This document shows positions 25,325-34,707 of a DNA stretch of 64,000 nt, piece after piece (positions within the stretch are counted from its first letter, which is position 1; each line of letters opens with the position of its first letter). A program made the translations under genes and the position numbers. The notes under the pieces were generated by a model, which was given only the letters and a program-made list of their open reading frames with translations, was not told the DNA's origin and did not search any database. The stretch is taken from contig CAZFLM010000019.1 of the NCBI GenBank assembly GCA_964519955.1, positions 1 to 64,000 on the forward strand, written 5' to 3'. This DNA comes from CAZFLM01 sp964519955. GTDB lineage: Bacteria > Armatimonadota > Chthonomonadetes > Chthonomonadales > CAJBBX01.

Positions 25325-27265
25325 GTGCCGGGGGTCGGCCGGCGCTCTGGCGCTGTCACGTTCCGATCGGTGATCCTGGGGCTGCTGCTCGCCCCAGGCA
25401 TCGCCGCCCTCAATATCTCCGTCGAGGCCATCCGCTACGCCGGGCAGCCGACGACGGTTTCGCTGTACCTGCATGTCCTCTTCGTGCTGCTCTGCCTGCT
25501 GGCCGCGAACAGCCTCGTCGGGCGCCTCCGGCCGCGCTGGCGCATGGCCCCGTCCGAGCTGATCGTCGTCTACTTCTTCGTCCTCATGGCCGCGGTCATG
25601 TCCTCGCACGACCAGATCGAGGTCCTGGTCCCCATTATCAGCTACCCGTTCCGCTACGGCAACGCGGCCAACCGCTGGAACACGGAGATAACCCCGTACC
25701 TGCCTGCCTGGCTCACGGTTCGCGACCCGGACGCAATCGCACGGTACTACATCGGCAACGCGAACCTCTGGGCCACCCGGGATCTCCTCATCTGGGCGCG
25801 GCCGGTGCTGCTCTGGACCGGCTTCCTCACGGTGCTGGCGGCGGGCATGTTCTGCCTCAACGTGCTGCTCCGCAAGCAGTGGAACGATCACGAGCGCCTC
25901 AGCTACCCGTTGGCGCAGCTCCCCATCGACCTGGTGCAGCCCCGGGCGCCGATCTTCGGGCACCGCGGGTTCTGGATCGCGTTCGGCCTGGCCTGCACCC
26001 ACGACATGCTCTTCGGCCTCCACGCGCTCTGGCCGTCGTTCCCGGAGCCCTACACGCGCTACCAGCTCCTCAACCAGTACGTAACCGAGGCGCCATGGAC
26101 CGCGCTGCCGTCGATCCCGATCGCCTTCTTCCCGTGGATCGCCGCGCTGGGCGTTCTGCTGCCCGTCGACCTGCTCCTCTCGTGCGCGGTGTTCTTCTGG
26201 GTGTGGAAGCTGCAGCCTGTTATCGCGACCGGCTACGGCTACACAGACATCCCCAACTTCCCGTTCGTCTTCGAGCAGTCGTTCGGCGCGTACATGGCCA
26301 TCGCGCTCTACACGCTCTACACCGCCCGGCACGCGCTGGCACACGGGTTCGCCTGCATCTGGCGGGGGAGCGACGGCTCCGACCAGGGCGAGGCGCTCTC
26401 GTACCGGGCCGCGAGCATCGGCCTGCTGCTCTGTCTCGCGGGGGCGTTCGCGTTCTTCTACGCGTGCGGCATGACGCCGTGGGTCATCGTGGCCGCGCTG
26501 GCGATCTACGTGGTCGCGGCCATCGCCATCACCCGCCTGCGCGCCGAGCTGGGCACTCCCGCGCACGACCTCGGCCAGATGGGGCCGATGCGGCTCATCC
26601 CGAACGCGTTCGGCACGCAGGGCCTCAGTCGCGTCGACCTCGCCACGCTCGGCGTGATGCACGGCTTCAACCGCAACTACCGCGCCTGCCAGATGGCGGT
26701 GAACGCCGAGGGCCTCCGCGCCGCCAGCAAGACCGGCACGCGCCAGTCGGTCATGTTCTGGGTGCTGCTGCTCGCGGTCTTCTGGGGCGCGCTCAGCGGC
26801 TTCGTCGCGAACATCCACCTGCACTATGCGTGGGGCGCCGCGTCGAAGGCCGATGCCCCCTACGTCAGCACGATCTTCGGCCGCGAGCCCTACGAGCACG
26901 TGACGAACCTCATCCGCAACGGTGTGTCGCCTGCGCAGCACCGCAGCGTGCTCGGCGCGATGGGCGTCGGCTTCCTCGTGGCGACGGCGCTCGGCGCGAT
27001 GCGGCTGCGGTTCGCGGGCTTCCTCCTGCACCCGGTCGGCTACGCCATCTCCAGCAACTGGTGCATGACGAACATGTGGCTCTCCATCACGGTGGCCTGG
27101 ATCATCAAGTCGCTGCTCGTGAAGTACGGCGGCCTCCGCGCCTACCGCCGGGCGGTGCCCATCTGCCTGGGCGTGATCCTCGGCGAGTGCGTCATGGGCA
27201 CCATCTGGATGCTCATCAGCACCTTCACCGGCCAGAAGACGTTCATCGTGTGGCCGTACGGGTAA
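25325..27265 (+). CDS. DUF6785/DUF6784-type polytopic membrane protein
   Basis: A 646-aa inner-membrane protein with about 12-14 hydrophobic segments (first: SVILGLLLAPGIAALNISVE). It contains patterns I associate with DUF6785/DUF6784: SELIVVYFFVLMAAVMSSHDQ, HERLSYPLAQLP and HGFNRNYRACQMAVNAEGLR. These proteins are common beside carbohydrate genes in Armatimonadota and Planctomycetota, and a transport role is guessed. Start GTG 25325 is uncertain; GTG 25370 is an alternative. Confidence 0.8.
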   Translation: MPGVGRRSGAVTFRSVILGLLLAPGIAALNISVEAIRYAGQPTTVSLYLHVLFVLLCLLAANSLVGRLRPRWRMAPSELIVVYFFVLMAAVMSSHDQIEVLVPIISYPFRYGNAANRWNTEITPYLPAWLTVRDPDAIARYYIGNANLWATRDLLIWARPVLLWTGFLTVLAAGMFCLNVLLRKQWNDHERLSYPLAQLPIDLVQPRAPIFGHRGFWIAFGLACTHDMLFGLHALWPSFPEPYTRYQLLNQYVTEAPWTALPSIPIAFFPWIAALGVLLPVDLLLSCAVFFWVWKLQPVIATGYGYTDIPNFPFVFEQSFGAYMAIALYTLYTARHALAHGFACIWRGSDGSDQGEALSYRAASIGLLLCLAGAFAFFYACGMTPWVIVAALAIYVVAAIAITRLRAELGTPAHDLGQMGPMRLIPNAFGTQGLSRVDLATLGVMHGFNRNYRACQMAVNAEGLRAASKTGTRQSVMFWVLLLAVFWGALSGFVANIHLHYAWGAASKADAPYVSTIFGREPYEHVTNLIRNGVSPAQHRSVLGAMGVGFLVATALGAMRLRFAGFLLHPVGYAISSNWCMTNMWLSITVAWIIKSLLVKYGGLRAYRRAVPICLGVILGECVMGTIWMLISTFTGQKTFIVWPYG

Positions 27266-27272
27266 CCGATCT

Positions 27273-27332
27273 GGGACTTGGGACTTGGGACTTGGGGCTG
27301 GGGGCTGAGGGTTGGGGGTTAGGGGTTCGGGG
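27273..27332 (+). repeat. G-rich tract after the DUF6785 stop (possible G-quadruplex)
   Basis: Three GGGACTT repeats, then GGGGCT, GGGGGCT, GGGTT and GGGGTTC variants, beginning 7 nt behind the stop codon. It matches the tract at 10238-10277. Confidence 0.6.
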
Positions 27333-27360
27333 ATCGCCGCCTGCCGCCTCCCGCCGCGCA

Positions 27361-28105
27361 CGCGGTACCGAGCCGCGACCGTGAGGGAGCGGCCTGCCGT
27401 ACTCCGCGAACGTCCATCGCCATCGCCGCAGCCGCCTGCCTGGTGCATCAGACGGGTCGCTCACGCTCCCCGCTCGGAACGTGGGTGCCTGGCCGCACGC
27501 CCCCCGCCACGCACACGGTACCGAGCCGCGACCGTGANNNNNNNNNNNNNNNNNNNNNNNNNNNNNNNNNNNNNNNNNNNNNNNNNNNNNNNNNNNNNNN
27601 NNNNNNNNNNNNNNNNNNNNNNNNNNNNNNNNNNNNNGGGTGCCTGGCCGCACGCCCCCCGCCACGCACACGGTACCGAGCCGCGACCGTGAGGGAGCGG
27701 TCTGCCGTACTCCGCGAACACCCATCGCGGCCGCCGCCGCCTGCATACTCCAACCTGACGGGTCGCTCACGCTCCCCGCTCGGAACGTTGGTGCCTGGGC
27801 GCACACCTCCCGCCATGCACACCGAGCCGAGCCGCGACCGTGACGGAGCGGTCTGCCGTACTCCGCGAACACCCATCGCGGCCGCCGCAGCCGCCTGCAT
27901 ACTCCAACCTGACGGGTCGCTCACGCTCCCCGCTCGGAACGTAGGTGCCTGGGCGCACACCTCCCGCCACGCACACCGAGCCGAGCCGCGACCGTGAGGG
28001 AGCGGTCTGCCGTACGCCGCGACCACCCAGCGCCATCGCCGCAGCCGCCTGCCAACTCCAACCTGACGGGTCGCTCACGCTCCCCGCTCGGAACGCTGGT
28101 GCCTG
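27361..28105. repeat. Tandem array with 151-155 bp period, interrupted by the assembly gap
   Basis: Five copies of a unit containing CGAGCCGCGACCGTGA begin at about 27369, 27522, 27677, 27828 and 27982. Each also carries GGTCGCTCACGCTCCCCGCT, a near-inverse of its own GACCGTGAGGGAGCGG. 27266-28243 holds no gene that I can support, only this array and flanking repeats. Confidence 0.75.
27538..27637. other. Scaffold gap of 100 N
   Basis: Exactly 100 unknown bases inside the tandem array. Real copy number, and hence gap size, is unknown. Confidence 0.99.
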
Positions 28106-28113
28106 GCCCTACA

Positions 28114-28187
28114 TCCCCGTGCATCTCCGTTCATCGGTGGACAGCCACGCCGTTGCCGTACTCCGCGTTCATCTGCGGTTCCATCGT
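28114..28187. repeat. Repeat of the GTTCATCTGCGGTT family
   Basis: Contains CCGTTCATCGGTGG and GCGTTCATCTGCGGTTCCAT, variants of the repeat at 24272-24466. It lies just upstream of the 28244 gene. Confidence 0.5.
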
Positions 28188-28243
28188 CAGCCGTCCAAGG
28201 GAACGGCGCTCGCACTCGCGAATAGGCCAGCAAGGAGCCTGCC

Positions 28244-29911
28244 ATGATCACCGTACGCGACGATGTCATCCAGGTCGAGACCCGCACCCTGTCCGCGATC
28301 CTCGTGCGCGGCGTCCTCACCGCGCTGACCAGCAAGCTCGACGGGGAGCGGTACGTGCGCGTCGAGGAGCCGCCCGCCTCCGCGCTGAAGCTCGTCTACG
28401 CGAACCAGGGCGCGGTCGACGTGGTGGGCGAGCTGGCCGCCACCGTCACCGCACACCGCCTGAACGACCATGCCGCCGAGTTCCGCTTCCACGGGTGGGA
28501 CGCGGATGGCGTGCTGGCCGTGAGCGAGGACGCGGAGACGGGCGACCTGATCGTCGAGCCGGCGGCGGCGTCCTCGCGCCCGGGCGTGATGGCTGTGCGC
28601 TGGAGCCTGCCGGGGGTGCGCCCGAGCCTCGACCTCGTGGCGCCGTTCTTCCAGGGCGTGCGGCTGAAGCTGGACGACCCGCTGCTGGAGCGGCGCTGGT
28701 TCTGGCCGCAGTTCTGGGAGGCCGGGCTGGCCATCCTCCAGGGCGAGGCGGGCGGCTTCTGGGTGCATTGCCAGGACGACCGCTACCGCTACAAGGCGCT
28801 CGATATCCACGGCGGGCTGCTCGGCTTCGAGACGGACGCCTACGGCCCGGTGGACACCAGCCTGGGCGCCGGCGGCCTGGCGTGGCGCATCAACGTGTAC
28901 GAGGGCGGCTGGGAGGTGCCGGCGGGCGCCTACCGCGACTGGCTGTGGGACGCCTACGGGCTCCAGCAGGCGGAGGCGGCCCGCAAGCCCTGGATGGGCG
29001 ACATCCGCTTCGCGCTGTCGTGGTACAACGGCGACCCCGCGATCCTCGACGCCCTCGCGCGCCGGCTCGACCCGTACACGGTGCTGCTGCACTACTCGAA
29101 CTGGCGCACCGACGCCTACGACGAGAACTACCCCACCTACGAGCCCTCCGCCGATGCCCGCGCGCTCTTCGAGAAGGCGAACGCGATGGGCTTCCACGTG
29201 ATGCCGCACTGCAACTCGGTCGACATGGACCCGACGCACCCCGCGTACGCCGTCCTGCGCGACTTCCAGTACCGCGACATCCAGTCGAAGGGGCTGCTGG
29301 GGTGGGGCTGGGACCCCGCGACCGGCCGCGTGCTCGGCGTGCCGAACTCGAACGAGGCGCTCTCACACAACCGGGCGCGCAAGGTGATGATCAAGGTCCA
29401 CCCCGGCCTCAGCATGTGGCGCTCCATCCTGGCCGATCGCATCCGCGGCGCGGTGATCGAGGCCGGCACCGACACCGTATTCATCGACGTGACCCTCTGC
29501 AGCTTCAACCTGCACAACTGCCTCGTGGAGAGCACGACCTCCAGCGAGGGAATGAAGCGGCTCATCGCGCAGATCGCGGGCATCGAGGACGGGCTGGCGG
29601 TGGGCGGCGAGGGGTTGAACGAGATCACCATGCAGGGCCTCACGTTCGCGCAGGCGCACCTCTTCGCGAGCTGGCACGCCAGTGCGGACGGGCTTGCGCG
29701 GTGCGGCGGGTGCGCGCTGAACGACTTCCTATTCGGGCGTCTGTGCCGCACTTTCGGCTACAGCGGCCTGAGTGGGAGGAATGAGGCCGAGGCGCTGCGA
29801 ATGCGCATCCACGAGGAGCACAACGCCATCCCGACCGTCACCATCAGCTCGGCGGAGGAGATCGACCAGCCGAACGCGGCCGTGCAGCGCGCCCTCGACC
29901 TGGTACGCTAG
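28244..29911 (+). CDS. Glycosidase-like TIM-barrel protein (DUF6259-type, tentative)
   Basis: A 555-aa protein without an evident signal peptide. The N-terminal half is a beta-sandwich domain. From about residue 240 (IRFALSWYNGDPAILDAL) a barrel-like part follows with NYPTYEPSADARALFEKA, GFHVMPHCNSVDMDP, the acidic strand end DTVFIDVTLC and AVGGEGLNEITMQG, where Asp/Glu could be catalytic as in GH36/GH-like barrels. AAGGAG precedes ATG 28244. In a run with two dehydrogenases and GH141-like genes. Substrate unknown. Confidence 0.7.
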   Translation: MITVRDDVIQVETRTLSAILVRGVLTALTSKLDGERYVRVEEPPASALKLVYANQGAVDVVGELAATVTAHRLNDHAAEFRFHGWDADGVLAVSEDAETGDLIVEPAAASSRPGVMAVRWSLPGVRPSLDLVAPFFQGVRLKLDDPLLERRWFWPQFWEAGLAILQGEAGGFWVHCQDDRYRYKALDIHGGLLGFETDAYGPVDTSLGAGGLAWRINVYEGGWEVPAGAYRDWLWDAYGLQQAEAARKPWMGDIRFALSWYNGDPAILDALARRLDPYTVLLHYSNWRTDAYDENYPTYEPSADARALFEKANAMGFHVMPHCNSVDMDPTHPAYAVLRDFQYRDIQSKGLLGWGWDPATGRVLGVPNSNEALSHNRARKVMIKVHPGLSMWRSILADRIRGAVIEAGTDTVFIDVTLCSFNLHNCLVESTTSSEGMKRLIAQIAGIEDGLAVGGEGLNEITMQGLTFAQAHLFASWHASADGLARCGGCALNDFLFGRLCRTFGYSGLSGRNEAEALRMRIHEEHNAIPTVTISSAEEIDQPNAAVQRALDLVR

Positions 29912-29950
29912 CCGCTGCGGCCAACCCTCGTGCCTCGTCCTATCGAACAG

Positions 29951-30072
29951 CGATGCACAGGATGGCCAGGATAGCGTTAAGAGCTTCTGGTCGGCGACCC
30001 GCCAGTCGCGACGTATGGGAACGCCGGGTCACGTGTGGGCCGTTGCCCTCATCCTGCCAATCCTGTGCATCG
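29951..30072. repeat. Inverted-repeat element, 22-nt arms
   Basis: CGATGCACAGGATGGCCAGG (29951-29970, arm to 29972) is inverted at 30051-30072 with 20 of 22 matches. The element is about 122 bp and lies between two genes of the same strand. CAGGAT-type motifs recur at 32114-32198, 32272-32300 and 36430-36453. Confidence 0.65.
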
Positions 30073-30107
30073 ATGTTAACCAAGTTCTGAATAGGAGCAT
30101 CTACCCG

Positions 30108-31106
30108 ATGAAAGCCCATGCCGCGGTCGCCGTCGAGCCGCGCCGCGTCGAGTATCGCGAAGTGGACGTGCCGGAGCCGGGTCCGGATGACGTCGTCGTA
30201 CGCATCACCCATTCGTGGATTAGCAACGGAACCGAGGGGTCGTTCGTCCGCGGCGAGCGCATCGCCGGCGACACGCCCATCCGCCCGACCGACCCGAGCC
30301 CGTTCCCGCACGTGTCCGGCTACCAGAAGGTCGGCGTCATCCAGCAGGTCGGCGCGAACGTGACGGACCTGGCGATCGGCGAGACCGTCTTCGCCACCGT
30401 CTCCCGCATCGACGGCATGTTCTACGACCACGGCGGCCACATCTCGCCGGCCGTCACCCATCGCTCGCAGATCTGGAAGCTGCCGGCCGGAATCGACCCG
30501 GTCGCGTTCAGCGGCCTCGTGCTCACGCAGGTGGGCTACAACGTGGGCGCGCGTCCGACGGTGGACCCCGGCAACGCGGCGGTCGTCATCGGCGACGGCA
30601 TGGTCGGCCACTGGTCGGCGCAGACGTTGAGGCACCGTGGCGCGCGCGTGCTGATGCTCGGCCGCCACCCGGAGCGCCTGGCCAAGTTCGTCTGCGGCGA
30701 CGGCGACAAGCTGGTCAACGAGAAGGAGGTCGACGTGGCCGCGGTGGTGCGCGAGTGGGCGCCCGAGGGCGTGCGCGTCGTGGCGGACACCGTCGGCTCG
30801 ATCGCAACCGTCAACCTGCTGATGCCGCTCCTGTGCGGCGAGAGCCACATCTCGTCGGCGGGCTTCTACGGCCCGAACGGCAAGATCGACATCCAGGACC
30901 TGCGCCAGCGAGAGACCACGCTGCACGCCCCCTCCGGCTGGTCGCAGGCGCGCATGGACACCACGCTCGATCTCGTAGCGCGAGGCGTCCTGCAGACCCT
31001 ACCGCTCATCACCCATCGCTTCCCCGCGACCCGCGCCGGCGAGGCGTTCGACCTCATCCTCTCGCGCTCCGAACCGGTTCTGGGCGTCGTGCTGGACTGG
31101 GAGTAA
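30108..31106 (+). CDS. Medium-chain dehydrogenase/reductase, 332 aa
   Basis: MDR-superfamily protein with a GroES-like N terminus (VEPRRVEYREVDVPEPGPDDVVVRI) and a Rossmann domain (AAVVIGDGMVGHWSAQTLRHRG). The classical catalytic Cys/Gly-His-Glu zinc motif is not clear: HVSGYQKVGVI stands where GHExxGxV is expected, so it may be zinc-independent. It probably oxidises or reduces a sugar-derived alcohol. TAGGAG precedes ATG 30108. A second MDR gene starts 6 nt after its stop. Confidence 0.8.
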   Translation: MKAHAAVAVEPRRVEYREVDVPEPGPDDVVVRITHSWISNGTEGSFVRGERIAGDTPIRPTDPSPFPHVSGYQKVGVIQQVGANVTDLAIGETVFATVSRIDGMFYDHGGHISPAVTHRSQIWKLPAGIDPVAFSGLVLTQVGYNVGARPTVDPGNAAVVIGDGMVGHWSAQTLRHRGARVLMLGRHPERLAKFVCGDGDKLVNEKEVDVAAVVREWAPEGVRVVADTVGSIATVNLLMPLLCGESHISSAGFYGPNGKIDIQDLRQRETTLHAPSGWSQARMDTTLDLVARGVLQTLPLITHRFPATRAGEAFDLILSRSEPVLGVVLDWE

Positions 31107-31112
31107 CCGACC

Positions 31113-32090
31113 ATGAAGATCGTTCAAGTGACCGGCGGAGCCGACTTCCACGTGCTCGACGTGCCGGTTCCCGAGCCCGGCCCCGGCCAGGTGCTCGTGC
31201 GCATCCTCGCCGTGACCACCTGCCCGCAGTGGGACCTGCACCTGCGGCACAACGAGCCGATGTTCGTCGGCCACCAGTTCGTGCTGCCCTACACGCCCGG
31301 CCAGCCCGGCCATGAGGCGACCGGCACCGTCGAGGCAGTCGGCGAGGGCGCCCAGGGCGTGGCGGTGGGCGACCGTGTCGCCGTGTGGCGCGACCAGGGT
31401 CATGACCGCTGGGGCTGCTACGCGCAGTACGCCGTCATCGACGCGGACAACGTGATCCGAGTGCCGGCCGACCTGCCGCTCGAAGCCACCGCACCCGTCG
31501 AGCTGGCCATGTGCGTCGGCGCTACCTTCCTCCTCCTGAAGAGCCTGGGCGTTCTCGGCGCCAAGCGCTTCGGCGTCACCGGCCTCGGCCCGGCCGGCCT
31601 GGTCGCGGCGCAGATGGCCCGGGCGGAGGGCGCCACGGAAGTCATCGGCTTCGACATCTCGCCGGAGCGCCGCGAGTACGCGCTCAGGTGCGGGCTCGAT
31701 GCCGCCTACGACCCGCGCGAGGACCTCAGCGCCGAGGTCCCCTTCCGCCACTCCGGCAAGAACCTGGAGTGTGCGGTGGACTGCGTCGGCGCGAAGTCGT
31801 CGGTCGAGTTCCTGATGGACCGCACGGTCGGCGCGGTGGCCCTCTTCGGCGTCCAGCGCCAGGACTACACTTTCGCGCCGCACCACTACGGCAACCTGAT
31901 CCTGGTCGGCTACCCCGGCCACAGCCGCGCGGCCGCCGAGTACGCCGTGGGCCTCATCCGCCGCGGCAACCTGGACCTGACCCAGCTCGTGACGCACCGG
32001 CTGCCGCTGGAGCGCTATCGCGAGGGCATCGACCTGCTGGAGAAGCAGGAGGCGGTGAAGGTCTGCTACATGCCCTGGACGAACGCGTAG
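31113..32090 (+). CDS. Zinc-type medium-chain alcohol dehydrogenase, 325 aa
   Basis: MDR family: GroES-like N terminus with LAVTTCPQWDLHL, the GHE motif in PGHEATGTVEAVGEG, then a Rossmann domain with FGVTGLGPAGLVAAQMARAEG and an acidic strand end VIGFDIS that favours NAD. The structural-zinc lobe with four cysteines is absent. The ATG lies 6 nt after the upstream MDR stop, with GGGAGTAA as ribosome site. Both genes are likely one unit acting on a sugar or polyol. Confidence 0.85.
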   Translation: MKIVQVTGGADFHVLDVPVPEPGPGQVLVRILAVTTCPQWDLHLRHNEPMFVGHQFVLPYTPGQPGHEATGTVEAVGEGAQGVAVGDRVAVWRDQGHDRWGCYAQYAVIDADNVIRVPADLPLEATAPVELAMCVGATFLLLKSLGVLGAKRFGVTGLGPAGLVAAQMARAEGATEVIGFDISPERREYALRCGLDAAYDPREDLSAEVPFRHSGKNLECAVDCVGAKSSVEFLMDRTVGAVALFGVQRQDYTFAPHHYGNLILVGYPGHSRAAAEYAVGLIRRGNLDLTQLVTHRLPLERYREGIDLLEKQEAVKVCYMPWTNA

Positions 32091-32113
32091 CCGCATAGCT
32101 GCAGACGGCATCT

Positions 32114-32198
32114 GAACAGGATGGGCAGGATGGACAGGATGGCGGCGTGGAGGGCCTCACGGTCGTCGTCATCCTGGCTGTCCTGTCCATCCGCGTTC
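32114..32198. repeat. Inverted-repeat element with CAGGATGG motifs
   Basis: A left arm with three CAGGATGG-type copies (32114-32142) is inverted imperfectly at 32171-32198. Further direct copies of CATCCTGTC follow at 32272-32300. Together they fill much of the 247-nt gap before the 32338 gene. Confidence 0.6.
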
Positions 32199-32337
32199 GC
32201 ACCGATGCGCCTGTCGCCAACCTGACAGGCCAACTACCAGATCACTCCTGAGGCGGGCCGAGAGCCGATCCCATCCTATCCATCCTGTCCATCCTGTCCA
32301 AAAGCCCTGTCTTGTCGTTCAGAGGAGGCCCGTCACG

Positions 32338-34095
32338 ATGCGATCGCGCCTGATGGTTCTCGTTGTCGCGCTGCTTGCCACCACCCCCGCGCACGCCGGT
32401 CCCAGCCGCGGCATCTGGGTCTCGCCGACCGGCAGCGACACCGCCAGTGGAACGAAGATCCACCCATTCCGCACCATCGCGCGCGCCCGCGATGCCGTCC
32501 GAGCCCTTTCGCCCGATCAGCGCAGGGACGCGATCGTCTGGCTGCGCGGCGGCACGTACCGGCTGAGCGGTGCGCTGCGCCTCGGGCCGGAGGACTCGGG
32601 TGTCAGCGGACATCCCATCGCCTACCGCGCGTGGCCCGGCGAGAAGCCCGTCCTGAGCGGCGGGCGCGTCGTGGGCGGGTGGACGCGGGGCCCGCGCGGC
32701 TTGTGGGTGGCGCCGTGGCGCGGGCCGGACTTCCGCCAGCTCTACGTGAACGGCCGGCGCGCCCGTCGCGCGCGGGGCGCGGTTCCTGGCGGAGCCAAGC
32801 CCCTCGGCGACTGGCACTCGCAGACGGCGGGCGCCGGGTTCCACGTGGATGACGCCCGCATCGCCTCGTGGCGCAACCCGGGCGAGGTAGAGCTGGGCTT
32901 CCTCAACTCGTGGAGCCACATGATCTGCAGGGTCGCGGCCATCAAGCGCGATCCGGCGGGCGGCGCGATCCTCGTGATGCAGCAGCCCACCTTCTGGCTC
33001 TGCGCGAACAAGGAGGGAGTCCAGGCGCAGGAGCCGGCGTACATCGAGAACGCGCTGGAGCTGCTCGACGAGCCCGGCGAGTGGTACCTGGACCGCGCCG
33101 CCCATCGGCTGTACTACAAGCCGCGCCCGGGCGAGGACATGCGCCGTGCGTCGGTCGTCGCGCCCGTGCTGGAGACGCTGGTCGAGTTGCGCGGCACGGT
33201 AGAACGCCCGGTGCACGAGCTGCGCTTCGAGGGCATCGCGTTCGCCGACGCCACGTGGCTGCGGCCCTCGCGCATCGGTCACGCGGACGTGCAGGCCAAC
33301 TTCATCATCCGCCCCGACCACCTCTTCCACCGCGACGGGCACGTGGCTCCCTACAACAACGAGGCGGCCAAGAGCCCCGCCAACGTCGTGGCCCACGCCG
33401 CGCACGCGGTGACGTTCAGCGGCTGCGAGTTCACGCGCCTGGGCGGCGCGGGCCTGGACGTGGAGTGCGGCTCGCAGCGCGTCGTCGTGAGCCAGTGCCA
33501 CTTCCACGACATCTCCGGCAGCGGCATCCAGATCGGCGGCGTGAGCACGGACGACCACCACCCGCAGGACCCGCGGCTGATCGTGAAGGGCAACCGAGTG
33601 GAGAAGTGCTCGATTCACGGTGTAGGGGCGGAGTACGAGGACAGCGTGGGCATCTTCGTCGGCTACACCGAGGGCACCATCCTGGCGCGCAACGAGATCC
33701 ACCACCTGCCCTACAGCGGCATCTCGATGGGCTGGGGCTGGGGCGAGCAGGATGCCGGCGGTGGCGCCTACGTCATGCCCTTTGCGTATACCACTCCGAC
33801 CACGGCGCGCAACAACCGCATCGAGTTCAACCATATCCGTCACGTCATGCTGACGCGCGGCGACGGCGGCGGCATCTACACCCTCGGCGACATGCCCGGC
33901 ACGATCATCAAGGGCAACCGCATCCACGACAACCCCGGCATCCCGGGCGGCATCTACACCGACGAGGGATCCGCGCACCTGGACATCGTCGGCAACACGG
34001 TCACGAACGTCGCAACGCCCTACAACCAGAACAACAAGGCGCAGGACCGCGACAAGACCTGCGTCGAGCACGATAACGTGTGGAAGGCGCGGTGA
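32338..34095 (+). CDS. Secreted right-handed beta-helix glycan hydrolase/lyase (GH141-like)
   Basis: A 585-aa protein with a signal peptide (LMVLVVALLATTPAHAG). It opens with IWVSPTGSDTASG ... HPFRTIARARDAVRAL and RGGTYRLSGALRLGPEDSG, the hallmark of GH141-type and related proteins. A parallel beta-helix follows with repeating AVTFSGCEF, RVVVSQCHFHDISG, GNRVEKCSI and GNRIHDNPGI turns. It likely acts on fucose- or uronic-containing polysaccharide outside the cytosol. Its stop overlaps the next GTG (GTGA). Confidence 0.82.
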   Translation: MRSRLMVLVVALLATTPAHAGPSRGIWVSPTGSDTASGTKIHPFRTIARARDAVRALSPDQRRDAIVWLRGGTYRLSGALRLGPEDSGVSGHPIAYRAWPGEKPVLSGGRVVGGWTRGPRGLWVAPWRGPDFRQLYVNGRRARRARGAVPGGAKPLGDWHSQTAGAGFHVDDARIASWRNPGEVELGFLNSWSHMICRVAAIKRDPAGGAILVMQQPTFWLCANKEGVQAQEPAYIENALELLDEPGEWYLDRAAHRLYYKPRPGEDMRRASVVAPVLETLVELRGTVERPVHELRFEGIAFADATWLRPSRIGHADVQANFIIRPDHLFHRDGHVAPYNNEAAKSPANVVAHAAHAVTFSGCEFTRLGGAGLDVECGSQRVVVSQCHFHDISGSGIQIGGVSTDDHHPQDPRLIVKGNRVEKCSIHGVGAEYEDSVGIFVGYTEGTILARNEIHHLPYSGISMGWGWGEQDAGGGAYVMPFAYTTPTTARNNRIEFNHIRHVMLTRGDGGGIYTLGDMPGTIIKGNRIHDNPGIPGGIYTDEGSAHLDIVGNTVTNVATPYNQNNKAQDRDKTCVEHDNVWKAR

Positions 34096-34646
34096 GCAGC
34101 GACCAGCGGGTTGGCTCCGGCATGATCCAATCCGCCCCCAGGCGCATCCGCACCATCGCGGCGGCCGCGGCGCTGGCTCTCGCCGCCCTTGCCCTCGCCT
34201 TCCCACCGATGCACGATGCCGCCGTCTCCCAGGGCGAGCCGGTATTCGCCTGGGTCCTCCGTCCGCCACCCGGCGTGAACATCAGCATTGGCCAGACCCT
34301 CGAGATCATGTGGCCCGTCCTCCTGTGCGAGTGGGCGATCGTGGCGCTGCTCCTGGCGGCGGTCTGGGGCCTCACCGCCACGGCATCGCGGTTCTCCCGC
34401 CTGCAGCGCGCCATCGCGCTCGCCGGGACGGTCGCGGCGATCGGGCAGCTCCTCTTCCCGCCGTGGGACGAGTGGGGCACTATGTTCTCCCACGGCTGGC
34501 ACCGGTCATGCCTCTTCGTCCGGCAGCCGCCCGCCGATACCCGCTACCTCGACGTGCAGCGCCTGGTGCTGGGACTGGCGCTGACCGCGGCCGCCGTGCT
34601 GGTGCTGGCCTGGCTCGCGGGACGGGTCGAGCGGCGGCGCGCTTAG
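34092..34646 (+). CDS. Small membrane protein, 184 aa
   Basis: Three to four hydrophobic segments are visible (IAAAAALALAALALAF; WPVLLCEWAIVALLLAAVWGL; AIALAGTVAAIGQLLF; LVLGLALTAAAVLVLAWLAG). No family recognised. The GTG at 34092 overlaps the preceding stop as GTGA and has GGAAGG upstream; the first ATG is at 34122. Tightly coupled to the beta-helix gene but with no functional link I can name. Confidence 0.7.
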   Translation: MSSDQRVGSGMIQSAPRRIRTIAAAAALALAALALAFPPMHDAAVSQGEPVFAWVLRPPPGVNISIGQTLEIMWPVLLCEWAIVALLLAAVWGLTATASRFSRLQRAIALAGTVAAIGQLLFPPWDEWGTMFSHGWHRSCLFVRQPPADTRYLDVQRLVLGLALTAAAVLVLAWLAGRVERRRA

Positions 34647-34707
34647 CATTGCTCCTTCGTCGCGCGATACCGGTGGGTACCTGCCACAGCCGAAGGAGGA
34701 CACGACG

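Noticed and set aside
27361..28105. CRISPR array
   Set aside because: The period of 151-155 bp is almost wholly repeat with no unique spacers, and no cas genes are near.
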